From Amyelois transitella (taxonomy: Eukaryota > Arthropoda > Insecta > Lepidoptera > Pyralidae): a stretch of 64,000 nucleotides of DNA. The stretch spans positions 1,377,001-1,441,000 of the forward strand of contig NC_083532.1 of the NCBI RefSeq assembly GCF_032362555.1, written 5' to 3'. Below, in pieces: positions 1-10,193 of the stretch; within the stretch, counting starts at the first letter, position 1, and each line of letters opens with the position of its first letter. The notes beneath the pieces were generated by a model. That model had not been told where the DNA came from, did not search any database, and was given only the letters and a program-made list of their open reading frames with translations. A program made the translations under genes and the position numbers.

Positions 1-423
1 AACCGGAAAGTTATAAAAAGGATGCACAACTAGCCTAGTTAGAACCTGTCCGTGATATTTATTTCACGACCCGTTTTTTTATCGAGAAAAAGCATCGCCA
101 CAACGAGGGAGTAGTGTTGGGGACATGGGGTGCAGACTTAATCGATATCGATTACCAGTTTTATAATGTTTTAGAAATTGTCATGAAAACAAAAAAAAAA
201 TATTTTATGACGATCATGAACTAAAAAATGTTAGACAAAATAATACTTACTATCTATTTTCTATTAAAGTGTATAAAATAATAAAAAAAAACTTAATTTT
301 ACGGTTCGTTCCCAGATAATACTATTTTGTGCCAAAACCACAATTTTTATTTATTTATTTATACTTCTTGTATTATTGCACATATTATGTGCAATTAATA
401 ATGTATAGCAAAGATTGGCGGAC
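1..423. other. AT-rich stretch, nothing recognised
   Basis: I see poly-A/T runs and no exon with a signal peptide, no splice-bounded open frame and no repeat family that recurs elsewhere in the window. Confidence 0.5.
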
Positions 424-580
424 AAAATGCTGCAGTGCAGTTTGTTATCGCTTCTTCTGCACTGACGTTTGAAGCGACAATAAACTTAGTTTAAAGTAAT
501 TTCTTTGACGTCAACCAAAAGATATGACAATTTATAAGTTACGTTCGAAATGTTTCATAAAAATGAATAAAAAATTAATT
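424..580 (+). repeat. Rep-D copy
   Basis: Begins at 'tgctgcagtgcag', continues through a 'gcttcttctgcactgacg' block and GACGTCA, and ends in an AT-rich 'aatgaataaaaa' tail. The same order recurs near 9.6, 10.85, 14.9, 16.1, 19.7 and 20.0 kb. Confidence 0.7.
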
Positions 581-700
581 ATTTGCAAGTAAGTACCTAT
601 GATAGATGCAAGATGATCTTATCCCGGTCATAAGCTTTGGTTATCATAAGAATTAGGGCGTAAATGTGCTAGGTTATATAATAAATACATATTGTCAGTA

Positions 701-852
701 TCACGTCTTTATCTCTTACAAAGCAGACAGAGCCAACAGTAACTCGCAGAGACTGAAAGCCACGTTTGGCTGTACAGCTTAATGATAGAATTGAGATTCA
801 AATAGTGACAGGTTGCTAGCCCATCGCTTACAAGAAGAGTCCCAAGTTTATT
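701..852 (-). repeat. SINE-A, 3' half
   Basis: Covers the tail-side half only (gacgtga to 'cccaagttt' on the minus strand). The 'gtgtggttcccgg' head is missing. Confidence 0.8.
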
Positions 853-1108
853 TGGTAGTTTTGATTTATCGATAAAATAGTTTTACATACCCCACACTAT
901 TTTATCCTTTCAACGTCTCGCCACTGGGCTAGTGTTATGAAGCCGTTTTTCTCAAGATATTATTGGAATACTGGTTATTTTTAATTTAAAGATAAGGTAA
1001 ATATTAAAGACCTATATTGTAACCATATTCAAGGAACAAATTATTATGATTATTTTTATGAAAAGTGTAATTTCTTTTTAAATATTTTTAAACAAGGGAA
1101 AAGCTTAT

Positions 1109-1256
1109 TAACTTGGGATTATTTTAAGCAATGGACTAGCAACCTGTAACTATTTGAATCTCAATACCATCATTACACCAAACATTACTTCTACTTTATT
1201 GCTGGCTCTGTCTACCCCGTGAGGGATATATAGACGTGATTATTGTATGTATGTAC
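1109..1256 (+). repeat. SINE-A, 3' half
   Basis: Ends in 'gacgtgattattgtatgtatgt'. It abuts an inverted SINE-A copy tail to tail at the shared 'tatgtatgtacatac' microsatellite. Confidence 0.8.
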
Positions 1257-1381
1257 ATACTTATAATCACGTCTATAGCCCTTGCGGGGAAGACATAGCC
1301 AACAGTCTTGGAACTGATAGGCCACATTCAGCTGTTTGGCTCAATGACAGAATTGAAATTCAAATAGTGACAGGTTGCTAA
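1257..1381 (-). repeat. SINE-A, 3' half, tail-to-tail with previous
   Basis: Starts in the microsatellite tail and stops at 'gacaggttgcta', about midway through the element. Confidence 0.8.
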
Positions 1382-1457
1382 TGTAGGTAATAAGTATGTA
1401 TGTTTAACATACATATTGTCTCTTAAGTAAAAACATAAAAGAAAGCTAAACGTGGCC

Positions 1458-1675
1458 TTCAAGTCTTCGAGATTGTTAACTTTGTTTACCCCGTTAGGGA
1501 TAAAGACGTGAATATATACAACGTCCATTAATCTCTTATGACCTCCGTTATCCTAGACCAATTTGTATCTGTCTTCAAGACTGGTGGCTCTGTTTACCCC
1601 GTGAGGGATGAAGACGTGAATATGAACAACGTCCATTGACCTCATATGACCTCCGTTATCCTAGACCAGTTTGTA
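1458..1675 (+). repeat. Two tandem ~108-bp units with SINE-A end
   Basis: Units 1458-1567 and 1568-1675. Each holds the SINE-A 3' segment (gtttaccccgt.agggat.aagacgtgaa) followed by the same non-SINE sequence with 'gacctccgttatcctagacc'. The arrangement fits duplication of an existing SINE end plus its flank. Confidence 0.7.
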
Positions 1676-1768
1676 AATACGAAGCCTTGGGATATCACGA
1701 AGTCATTGAAATAATGTGATGTATGATGATTTGAGTAGCAATTGTTTCTGTAATCCTATACAACATAA

Positions 1769-2013
1769 TACATATAGTCACGTCTATATGCCTTGAGGGG
1801 TAGACATAGCCAACAGTCTTGAAAAGACTGAATGGCCACGTTCAGGCTTAATGATAGAATTAAAATTCAAATAGTGACAGGTTGCTAGCCCATCGCCTAA
1901 AAGAAGAATCCCAAGTATACAAGCCTATCCTAAACTGACTTTTACGACATCCATGGAAAAGAGATGGAGTGGTTCTATTCTTTATTTTATCGGTGCCGAA
2001 AACCAGACGGCAT
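1769..2013 (-). repeat. SINE-A, near full length
   Basis: Runs from the tail at the left to a degenerate head ('gtgccgaaaaccagacggcat') at the right. Confidence 0.85.
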
Positions 2014-2174
2014 ACATATATTAAATACATACATATACTATGATAAAGATGATGAAATGAGCAATATTAACAAGAAGAATCCCAAGTTATTTCAAGCCTT
2101 TCCCTTAGTCATTTCAAGACTGTGCTCTATGCACCCCGGGATGTATAAAGATGTGATCATATGTATGTTTGTAT

Positions 2175-2439
2175 ATACATACATACATACATATAGTCAC
2201 GTCTATATTCCTTACGGGGTAGACAGAGCCAATAGTCCCGAAAAGACTGAAGGGCCACGTTCAGCTGCTCGGGTTAATGATGGAATTGAGATCCAAATAG
2301 TAACAGGTTGCTAGCCCATCGCCTAAAAAAAGGTTCGCAATTTCATAAGCCTATCCCTTAGTCGCCTTTTACGACATCCATGGTAAAGAGGTGGAGTGGT
2401 CCTATTCTTTTTTTATTGGTGTCGGGGACCACACGGCAC
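2175..2439 (-). repeat. SINE-A, full length
   Basis: A (CATA)n tail precedes 'tagtcacgtctatattcc'. The copy ends at the head with 'gtcggggaccacacggcac'. Confidence 0.88.
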
Positions 2440-2721
2440 TCATATGTATGTTTGTATATATATACATACATCCACGCTGTACGCATTCACCTCAATACAC
2501 TGGAATTCAAAACCTCATTTAAAAATAAACCAGGTATGAGTGAAACCACAGGCAGAAACTAGTTGCCCATAATGCCGCAGCCCTCAGCTAGTTTAAATGC
2601 AAATTGTCGTATGCCGGTATAAGGTATGTTTCGTAGTGAAAGATTGGCGAAGCTATGTTTGAGAAGATATACACAAATATGTAATGAAAAGTAGAAAAAG
2701 ATTAATTAATTCCGATTATAT

Positions 2722-2838
2722 TATGTGGATGAAACGAAGGAAGTATGCAGAGATCGTGGCAAGTGGAAAGAGGTAGTCTCTGCCTACCCTTTTTACTCCG
2801 GGAAAGAGGCGTGATTTTATGTATGTATGTAGGTATGT
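2722..2838 (+). mobile_element. LINE-1 3' end fragment
   Basis: Reads NVDEAKEVCRDRGKWKEVVSAYP-like sequence with a small insertion ('ttttta') before 'ctccgggaaagaggcgtg', then the (TATG)n tail. Confidence 0.8.
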
Positions 2839-2894
2839 TATTCCGATTATAACAGAATACATACATATAGGCTAATTACGAATGTTTAAAAATC

Positions 2895-3000
2895 AGGAGG
2901 AGACCTGCACATTCAGACGATTGGATGTGTAACCATGATCCAATCGAGTTAGGTTCCTCTGCAAAGGTTGAGGAAGTCAGATGACAGTTGCTTAGTATAT
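2895..3000 (+). repeat. Rep-I fragment
   Basis: Contains 'gacctgcacattcag', 'ggatgtgtaaccatgatcc' and 'ctgcaaaggttgaggaagtc'. These blocks recur in the same order at 11.74, 22.14 and (reversed) 51.7 kb. Confidence 0.6.
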
Positions 3001-3270
3001 ACATTGGACTTGGTTATGTGTGTAGGTGCATTTTAAGCAAAAACAGGTATTGCTACTCGTATAATAAATATCTCAGCAAATGTTGGATGTTAAAAAACAA
3101 ACAAACACAGCAAATATCTATATCACTATCTATCTATCTATAAACAAAAATCTGTCAGACCCAATGGTTGACTGGCAGATAATAACTTCTAGCATTAAGT
3201 CCGCCAATTGTGCTATACATTTGTATTTTGTAAAATAAAGATTAAATAAATAAAATTTAATCTTCATTTA

Positions 3271-3462
3271 AAGGCGACTAAGAGATCGGCTTACAAACTT
3301 GGTATTCTTTTTTAGGCGATGGGCTAGCAACCTGTCACTATTTGAATCTCAATTCTATCATTAAGCCAAATAGCTGAACGTGGCCATTCAGTCTTTTCAA
3401 GACTATTGGACCTGTCTACCCCGCAAGGGATATAGACGTGACCGTATGTATTTATGTATGTA
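3271..3462 (+). repeat. SINE-A, head-truncated
   Basis: Starts at 'aaggcgactaagagat' and runs to 'gacgtgaccgtatgtatttatgtatg'. Confidence 0.85.
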
Positions 3463-3660
3463 ATTAAATCTGTAGCTACGACTGATGAACTGTATTATAG
3501 TATAGCTTTTGGTGTAGCGAGGTCTTAACAGCAATATTCTCAGTTGCGGTCATAGGGTCCGGTTGTATATGTGTCTCTGTGTTAACCGCATATGTCCCGG
3601 CAACTTTTACCTTTACCATAAATATCAATATCACAGAAGAATATCTTATAGATACCGATT

Positions 3661-3992
3661 CATTCATATAATTACACCTACATCCCTTGCGGAATAGACA
3701 GAGCCAGAGGCCTTGCAAGACTGATAGGTTCAGCTGTTGGGCTTAATGATAGAATTGAGATTCAAATAGTGACGGGTTGCTAGCCCATCGCCTGAAAGGA
3801 GAATACCAAGTTTATAAGGTTATATCTCTTAGTCGCCTTTTACGATATCCATGGGAAAGAGATGGAGTGGTCTTTTTTCTATTGGTGTCAGGAACTATAC
3901 GACATATGATGGAATTTATATTCAAATAGTGACAGGTTGGTAGCCCATCGCCTATAAGAAGAATCCCAACTTTACTAGCCTTTCCCCTTGAT
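3661..3992 (-). repeat. SINE-A full copy plus second partial copy
   Basis: The copy at 3661-3905 ends in a decayed head ('gtcaggaactatacgacat'). A second internal fragment, also minus, follows directly at 3908-3992. Confidence 0.8.
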
Positions 3993-4041
3993 AGAGATTT
4001 AAATAAGCCGAGAGAAAGAAACCGTTTCATATAAAATAGAA

Positions 4042-4339
4042 AGGGTATGTTGAGATGGTTTGGTCATGTGGAGAGGATGAGTGAAAACAGGTTGACTAAG
4101 CAGATATACATGGAGAGTGTGGAGGGAAAGGTCGGAGTGGGAAGACCTAGACGAACGTATCTTGATCAAATTAAGGACGTCCTGGTAAAGGGTCAGGTCA
4201 AAAGTACCCGAAACCGCCGAGCTTGCATGAAGAGAGGAATGTGGATGAAGCGAAGGAAGTATGCAGAGATCGTGGCAAGTGGAAAGAGGTAGTCTCTGCC
4301 TACCCCTCCGGGAAAGAGGCGTGTTTTTAGGTATGTATG
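4042..4339 (+). mobile_element. LINE-1, 5'-truncated insertion with 12-bp TSD
   Basis: The frame from 4047 reads MLRWFGHVERMSENRLTKQI, then a GRPRRTYLDQIKDVL segment. One base change disrupts the frame near the end. The copy ends in 'gtatgtatgt'. The 12-bp direct repeat 'tataaaatagaa' flanks it at 4030-4041 and 4340-4351. This is the signature of target-primed reverse transcription with 5' truncation. Confidence 0.92.
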
Positions 4340-4492
4340 TATAAAATAGAATCTAATATTTCTGTGTTCTCCTTATTTTTATGACTGAAAATAGAGATGT
4401 CTAGACAATTGCGTTATTACTAGAGTTTATATTATGTTTTTATGTCCTATAAACAAGACTTTTATCCTTGTTTTATCGCTACATATCATATA

Positions 4493-4762
4493 CTAGCTGT
4501 GCCCGCGACTTCGTCCGAGTGGAATAGTTATTTTGGGCATCATTGAAGCCCACAAGGATGAATAATTTCCCCCGTTTTTTCCCACATTCTCCATTATTTT
4601 TTCGCTCCTAATAGTTGCAGCGTGATGTTATATAGCCTAAAGCCTTCCTCGATTAATGGTCTATTCAACACAAAATATTTTTTTAATCCGAACCAGTAGT
4701 TCCTGAGATTAGCGTGTTCAAACAAACAAACAAACTCTTCAGCTTTATAATATTAGTGAAGA
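4493..4762 (-). mobile_element. Hel-B Helitron-like element
   Basis: The minus strand starts TCTTCACTAATATTATAAA and ends with the cgcggg hairpin and CTAG. Host bases at the ends are A and T, the usual Helitron insertion site. No protein is encoded. Confidence 0.75.
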
Positions 4763-5052
4763 TTACTTTGAAAAGTTTATTATCAACTCGCTCGCTTCTA
4801 ACACAATAAATTTCCGCCATTTTCTTTCTGTTCACACAATTAGGTACTGACATGTCGAAACAATGACAGATGTGTATCGGCTACAAACTAGATTACATTT
4901 TAATACTATAATTTTGTATAATAAAGAAGTTCCCATACTCGATATCTTTAACAGAGATCGTGTTTAGAACGCATTCTTTGATGGGGTCACAGAGCGGGGA
5001 ACGCTGGTTCAGTGCTTTGTGCTAGTAAGTAATTAATAAATAGGTGTATAGG
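4763..5052. other. Unassigned sequence between repeats
   Basis: No coding exon or recurring repeat was recognised here. Confidence 0.4.
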
Positions 5053-5315
5053 TACATACATACATACATATAATCACGTCTATATCCCTTGCGGGGTAGA
5101 CAGAGCCAACAGTCCTGAGCGGACTGATAGGCCAGATGTCCAGCTATTTGGCTTTAAGATAGAGAGATTCGAATAGTGACAGGTTGCTAGCTCATCGCCT
5201 AAAAAAAGAATCTTAAGTTTGTAAGCCTATCCCTTAGTCGCCTTTTACGACATTCATGGGAAAGAGATGGAGTGGTCCTATTCTTTTTTGTAATGGTGCC
5301 GGGGACCACACGGCA
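5053..5315 (-). repeat. SINE-A, full length
   Basis: Begins with (CATA)n. The head at the right is 'gtgccggggaccacacggca'. Confidence 0.88.
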
Positions 5316-5349
5316 TATAGTGTGTGTGTATAGGTACCTATATGTAATG

Positions 5350-5501
5350 TTCTAGCAACCTGCCATTAGTAAAAAAAAAAATTGTATCTCAATTCTAAGA
5401 TTAAGCTACACGGCTGAACGTGGCTTATCAGTCTTTTCAAGACTGTTGGCTCTGACTAGCCCGCAAACAATATAGACGTGATTATATGTATGTATGTATG
5501 T
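5350..5501 (+). repeat. SINE-A, 3' half
   Basis: Contains a poly-A interruption ('agtaaaaaaaaaaattg') inside the usual 'cactatttgaatctc' block. Confidence 0.8.
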
Positions 5502-5511
5502 TATGTAAAAC

Positions 5512-5628
5512 GCGTTTTCAAACCCCTTAGTGATAAGACTTGTCCACCCTTAATATTTTTTTTAAACTAGAAATTACTTAAAATTTATTAAATTTAATTA
5601 TAAAAAGACGTTTGCCGGGACATGTAAT
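5512..5628 (+). mobile_element. Hel-H 3' fragment
   Basis: Shares 'ccccttag.g.taag..ttgtcca' and 'acgtttgccgggac' with the fuller copy at 36563-36792. The CTAG terminus is lost. Confidence 0.5.
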
Positions 5629-5809
5629 AGGTATACCTATACATATATAAAATAATAAATAACGCAAAACAAAAAATAAAAAATCCTCATTTTGCTATAA
5701 ATCTTACCAGTTTTAACCCGATTAAAATGTAACAGATAATTGTAATTTATTACAGGATTACAAATGTGGACTGAACGGGCGATATCAGCCAATTATGTTT
5801 GTGAAGTAC

Positions 5810-6008
5810 TCCTACTAATATTATAAATGCGAAAGTTCATGAGTATGTCAGTATGGATGTTTGTTACTCTATCACGCAAAAACTACTGAACCGATTACGA
5901 TGAAATTTGGTATGTAGGTAGCTGAAGACCCAGAATAACATACAGGGTTTTTATCCCGGAGTTCCCGCGGGATTGATTCCACGCGGTCGAAGTCGCGGGC
6001 GGCCTCTA
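5810..6008 (+). mobile_element. Hel-F Helitron-like element
   Basis: Starts TCCTACTAATATTATAAATG, contains 'ctactgaaccgattacga', and ends with a hairpin region 'gtcgaagtcgcgggcggcctct'. The final CTAG is mutated to CTAT. It matches the copy at 41019-41223. Confidence 0.7.
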
Positions 6009-6127
6009 TAGAATATATTTATAACATTCGCATATATGTAAGGCCACTTAGCCATTTTTTTCATTAATTAAAGTAAGTATTTCGAAAAAGCTTATTTCGA
6101 AGAAAAATAGATACATATTATAGTACC

Positions 6128-6258
6128 TAATCACGTTTTTATCCCTTACGGGGTAAACAGTGTCAACAGTCTCAAAAAGACTGAAAGCCATGTTCAGCTG
6201 TAGGGCTTAATGATGTAATTGGGATTCAAATAGTGACAGGTTATTAGCCCATCTCCTA
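6128..6258 (-). repeat. SINE-A, 3' half
   Basis: Runs from 'aatcacgtttttatccc' to 'ttattagcccatctcct'. The head is absent. Confidence 0.78.
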
Positions 6259-6262
6259 TTTA

Positions 6263-6298
6263 GTCAGGCTATGCCTAGGTACTAAGGCATAGCCTGAC
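6263..6298. repeat. Perfect 14-bp inverted repeat
   Basis: Arms 'gtcaggctatgcct' (6263-6276) and 'aggcatagcctgac' (6285-6298) with an 8-base loop. Confidence 0.85.
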
Positions 6299-6645
6299 AA
6301 AAAAGAAAATGGTCTCGCGGAAGGATATGGACAAGGAGTACCTTTGATCCGTAACTCGAGCTCTCGTCCAGCGCCGGTATCTTCCACGATCCAAAGGGTA
6401 GTTTTTGGGAAACACAAATCACTGCACTTCACAAATTAACCCCGGGGTGCGTAGTTAATAAAGTTTTAGCGTCTTTGATGAATTTTGCGAATATTCACAA
6501 CCGACGCAGAGAGCGATGCAGATGCGCGCGGAGAGACGAATTAGAACGTTTTCTTTTAAATTATTTTGACATTTGTGAAAGGAGTGAGAGTGGGACAGGA
6601 ATAGGATTGAGTGCGTGCGTGAAAGAGTGCGTGTATGTAGTGTTG
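6299..6645 (-). other. G+C-rich block, possible LTR/leader remnant
   Basis: This block differs in composition from its surroundings. On the minus strand it runs through 'ctacgcaccccggggttaa', 'tttggatcgtggaagatacc' and 'gctcgagttacggatcaaag', which looks like the leader after an LTR. I see no gag or pol frame and no paired LTR in the window, so this is a guess. Confidence 0.25.
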
Positions 6646-6700
6646 CGTTTATAAAAAAATATATTAAAAAATAAATAATTGGCGAAGACAGAAAATAATC

Positions 6701-6782
6701 ATTTTTTTTTTTATTTATTATGGGATATTTCGAACATCACAAAATAATTGTCACATCTCTTGGTTTCACAATGATTTGATAT
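6701..6782 (-). repeat. Rep-D tail fragment
   Basis: Carries the 'aattgtcacatctcttggtttcaca' segment, as in the minus copies at 14.9 and 19.7 kb. Confidence 0.55.
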
Positions 6783-6875
6783 GATACCTATCTATGACAG
6801 AGAGATGTAGTGGTCCCAACCTATTCTGAAGTGCCGTAAACCACACGACACTCTTTCTAACAGTCGGTTAAAAAG

Positions 6876-6989
6876 GAATCTCAATGATATCATTAAGCCA
6901 AATAGCTGAACGTGGCCATTCAGTCTTTTCAAGACTGTTGGCTCTGTCTACCCCGCAAGGGATATAGACGTGACCATATGTATGTATGT
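6876..6989 (+). repeat. SINE-A, 3' half
   Basis: Ends 'gacgtgaccatatgtatgtatgt'. A separate minus head fragment ('gtgccgtaaaccacacgac') lies just upstream at about 6800-6851. Confidence 0.8.
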
Positions 6990-7234
6990 TAAAAAGGTAC
7001 ATTTTTACACGTACACTCTTTGTAATTACACGTCGGATCTCAAAAACATGTAAGGTGTAATTATTTTCGAATTATGCCGACAAGTCATAGGGTTCCTCAC
7101 TGCTTATAACGAAACGTAGGATTTAGGCTTTATCATGTTAATACTGAATAAAAAAAGAAAACATTTATCCTTACTTTTTTGTCACAGCCACGGATTTACC
7201 CGTGGTACATACAAAGCCTATAACACCTTTATAA

Positions 7235-7428
7235 CATATAACCACGTCTATATCCCTTGCGGGGTAGACAGAGCCAATGGCTTAAGTAAAGATAGAATTG
7301 AGATTCAAATAGTGTCATGTTACCAACCTACCGCTTAAACGAAGAATCTCAAGTTTATAAGCCTATCCCTTAGTTGTCTTTTACGATATCCACGGGAAAG
7401 AGATGGATGGATTCTATTCTTTTTTCTA
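7235..7428 (-). repeat. SINE-A, internally deleted
   Basis: The segment between 'gccaatggc' and 'gatagaattgag' is shortened, and the head is missing beyond 'agatggatggattctattct'. Confidence 0.78.
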
Positions 7429-7430
7429 TT

Positions 7431-7812
7431 TTACTAATATTATCAATGCAAAAGTTCATGAGGACTGTGGCGGCAATTCAACGCAACAAGAAGCGACGTC
7501 ACAGTGAAAAAGTCTAAATCGCGCAAGCGAAGATATCACAGATTGGAGCATTTTTACAACCTCCGACACAACATCGTCTGTCGCGCGGTTCCCCAGGCGT
7601 CACACCAGCCTGGCGGAAGATCTTCCCTTTGGTGGCGGTCGAGCCGAATCATCACCGAATTTACAAGGATGGATGTATGTATGTTTGTTTCTCTTTCATG
7701 CAAAATCTATTGAATAGATTTTGATGAAATTTGGTACACTATACAGGTTACAAAATGGAATAAAACAAAAAGTAATATTAATTCCCACGGGAGCGAAACT
7801 ACATTTTATATT
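7431..7812 (+). mobile_element. Hel-F copy interrupted by Rep-E
   Basis: The left part 7431-7464 ('actaatattatcaatgcaaa') and right part 7670-7812 ('tttgatgaaatttggta', 'cccacgggagcgaa') belong to one diverged Helitron-like element. The block between them is Rep-E. Confidence 0.55.
7466..7663 (+). repeat. Rep-E copy nested in Hel-F
   Basis: Contains 'gtctaaatcgcgcaag', 'acacaacatcgtctgtcgcg' and 'agcctggcggaagatcttcc'. Parallel copies lie at about 13.3 and 54.5 kb. Confidence 0.75.
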
Positions 7813-8994
7813 GATATTAAGACCTATACGGAATTCTTTTCAGTCCAACAGCTGCACACTTCACGCAAATAATACCTGCAGTGTTGCCACTAATTACCTT
7901 AAATTCTTGAGCTGTTGCAATACAAAAACTTTATCAATTCTTCGTTCTCCGCGGTAACGTTTGTTGTTTAATGATGTGGTTAAAATATTACGTAATTTAT
8001 AACATACGTAGCTAACTTTAAATACTTTTAAAGAGTATGGCGTATGTGTATACCTTACCTAACCTAATACCAACCAACCAAGCCCGATAAGTGATAAATA
8101 AGTCTTTACAAGTCATGCATATAAACATTGAATCAATTTAAATAGCAACTGGATGGCGATAATGCCTTTTTAAAAATAATATTAGCAATTGTAATTCCTT
8201 TCTCACATTACATACAAATTACCAACGCCTTCCACAATGAAACGCAAAAAAAAGTATGTGAACAGCCTTACGAAAGCACTGGCCGGTTGGAAAAATATTA
8301 ATGTCGCCGGAAAAAAAAGAAAGCGCGGGAGCGCGACTGGAGCGTTCTATTTTTAAAACGCTGTCAGTTTTACTTTTTTCCCGCCGTGTCCATGAGTAGT
8401 GTTGTCTACGTCGTGTTTTATCTGAAATCGATATCGACTTGGCGTATCGGTACTCGATGACATGTTGATGATACCTGTTATTTGTAACAAGTACTTCTTA
8501 TTACTATCTGGCCACTGTTGTTGCTGTCGATCGAATTTTAACTTTTATTTTCTTCATTTATCATTTTATAACGCTGTGAATAGATGCCGTGTGTATTTCT
8601 TACTTTGTAAGCTTGTGCAGTACTGGAAGTAATTTGTGAAGTGTCGTTTGGGAACATTGTAGATAAAAGTTTCTAAACTTATGCAATTTGCAACGCGGAG
8701 GAAACAATTTATTATAACGATTAAGTAACATTTTCGTATCTGAGCATTACTTTTGTATGTATTTTTTTGGATTTTTGTTAGTGTTATTTTATTCATACTC
8801 ATCCATAATTCATACTAGCTATTTTAAAGAGTATATTTACGTATTTCAAACTCCGGGACTATAAATCACATTTCAATAAAACAATTTAAAGAGGTAGGTA
8901 CCATCAGTGATGATAATTTTTGTCTAGTCTAGTATTTATCTACTGCTATAAGTAAAAATTTGGAATATTTTTTATTCTGTTCAATTTACACTAT
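7813..8994. other. 1.2 kb without recognised gene or repeat
   Basis: A 40-codon plus-strand frame from 8237 (rich in Lys/Arg) and several short minus frames occur, with no signal peptide, splice context or family resemblance. I read the stretch as non-coding. Confidence 0.45.
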
Positions 8995-9250
8995 GTTCCC
9001 GACACCAATACAAAAAATAATAGGACCATTCCATCTCTTTCCCATGGATGTCGTAAAAGGCGACTAAGGGATAGGCTTACAAACTTGGGATTTTTTTTAG
9101 GCGATGGTTTTGCAACCTGTCACTGTTTGAATCCTAATTCCATCATTAAGCCAAATAGCTGAACGTGGCCATTCAGTCTTTTCAAGACTGTTGGCTCTGT
9201 CTACCCCGCAAGGGCTATAGACGTGACCATATGTATATATGTATGTATGT
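8995..9250 (+). repeat. SINE-A, full length
   Basis: Head 'gttcccgacaccaatac', tail 'gaccatatgtatatatgtatgtatgt'. Confidence 0.9.
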
Positions 9251-9606
9251 TGAATGTCAAGGTAAGTAGCTTCAGGCCATTCATAAACATTAATTCAAAC
9301 AAGCCAGTCTATAACAATAACGATTTTCCCTATATGAATAATGTATGTAGCAAGTAATTCATTGCAAAAAATGTTCTGCCTTCCAATGGACGTAAGGAAT
9401 ACATAAAATGTGTTTATTTATATTGACACTGATGACAGATGACAGTTCAATATCCCTGAATGATTTGCCATTGTTGACTTGGAGTGGGTTTTGAAATATT
9501 TATTTATTAGTTTTATACTCATTCACGTTTTTAAATGTAGACAATGTGCATTACACGATTAAGATTTGACAGATTTATACATATTTGTGAATTGACGTCC
9601 GGTGTA

Positions 9607-9745
9607 AATACTGCAGTGTAGTTGTTTCCGCCGCTTCTTCTCCAATATGCGTTTTGGAAGCGGTAGTAGATATAATAAGATAGATATAAGTGATGTGACG
9701 TCAATAAGTGATAGCTTGTATCCCATTTTGATTCTATATAATTTT
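9607..9745 (+). repeat. Rep-D copy
   Basis: 'ctgcagtgtagttgtttccg' at the start and GTGACGTCAATAAGTGATA-type sequence near the end. It is closest to the copy at 16.1 kb. Confidence 0.7.
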
Positions 9746-9831
9746 GATACTATTCTATTAAAAGATTATATTGCTTCTCGTTCGATAAAGAGTAGCTAAG
9801 TCGCGGATGATTAAAGGATACTTTCATCTGC

Positions 9832-10193
9832 AAATAAAATAAATACGAGACAAATAACACAGGTTGAGTTAGCTTCGAAGTAAGTTCGAGACTTGTGTTA
9901 CGAGAAACTTAACGATACTATATTTTATAATAAATACTTAATACTTATACATATAGATACACCCAAGGCGCAAGCCAATTAAAAAAATCATTTCATTCAG
10001 GATGTTTCCGGTAGCACAGAACGCCTGACAACCCTACGCAAGTCCGAATCATCTTCTTCAAACTGGAACTGACAAATTGGTATGTATATTTTTTTTGCAA
10101 GATTTAACCTGCTTACCTCCCGACCAACAGTTAACTGTCTAGACAACTGGCCCACGGCACATTGAGAAAGTATATTTACCCACACGCCGATAA
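9832..10193 (-). mobile_element. SINE-C variant with a different tRNA-like head
   Basis: 9832-9996 matches the SINE-C body (cgagacttgtgttacgag; cttggatg-type block). The minus-strand part before it (10193 to 9997) has an A-box-like 'gggccagttgtc' and a T-arm-like 'gcaggttaaatcttgc'. It also holds a 65-codon open frame with good splice signals on its upstream side. I judge this segment to be the SINE head rather than an exon. Confidence 0.5.

Noticed and set aside
2175..2439. Recurrent short frames such as PCGVDRANSLEKTERPRSAVWL and LAHRLKKNPKFVSLSLSRLL as a conserved peptide family
   Set aside because: They occur only inside SINE-A copies, in both orientations, with variable starts and stops. 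Conservation is that of the repeat DNA.
8237..8359. 40-codon basic ORF (MKRKKKYVNSLTKALAGWKN...)
   Set aside because: No splice, promoter or homology evidence. A frame of this length is expected by chance.
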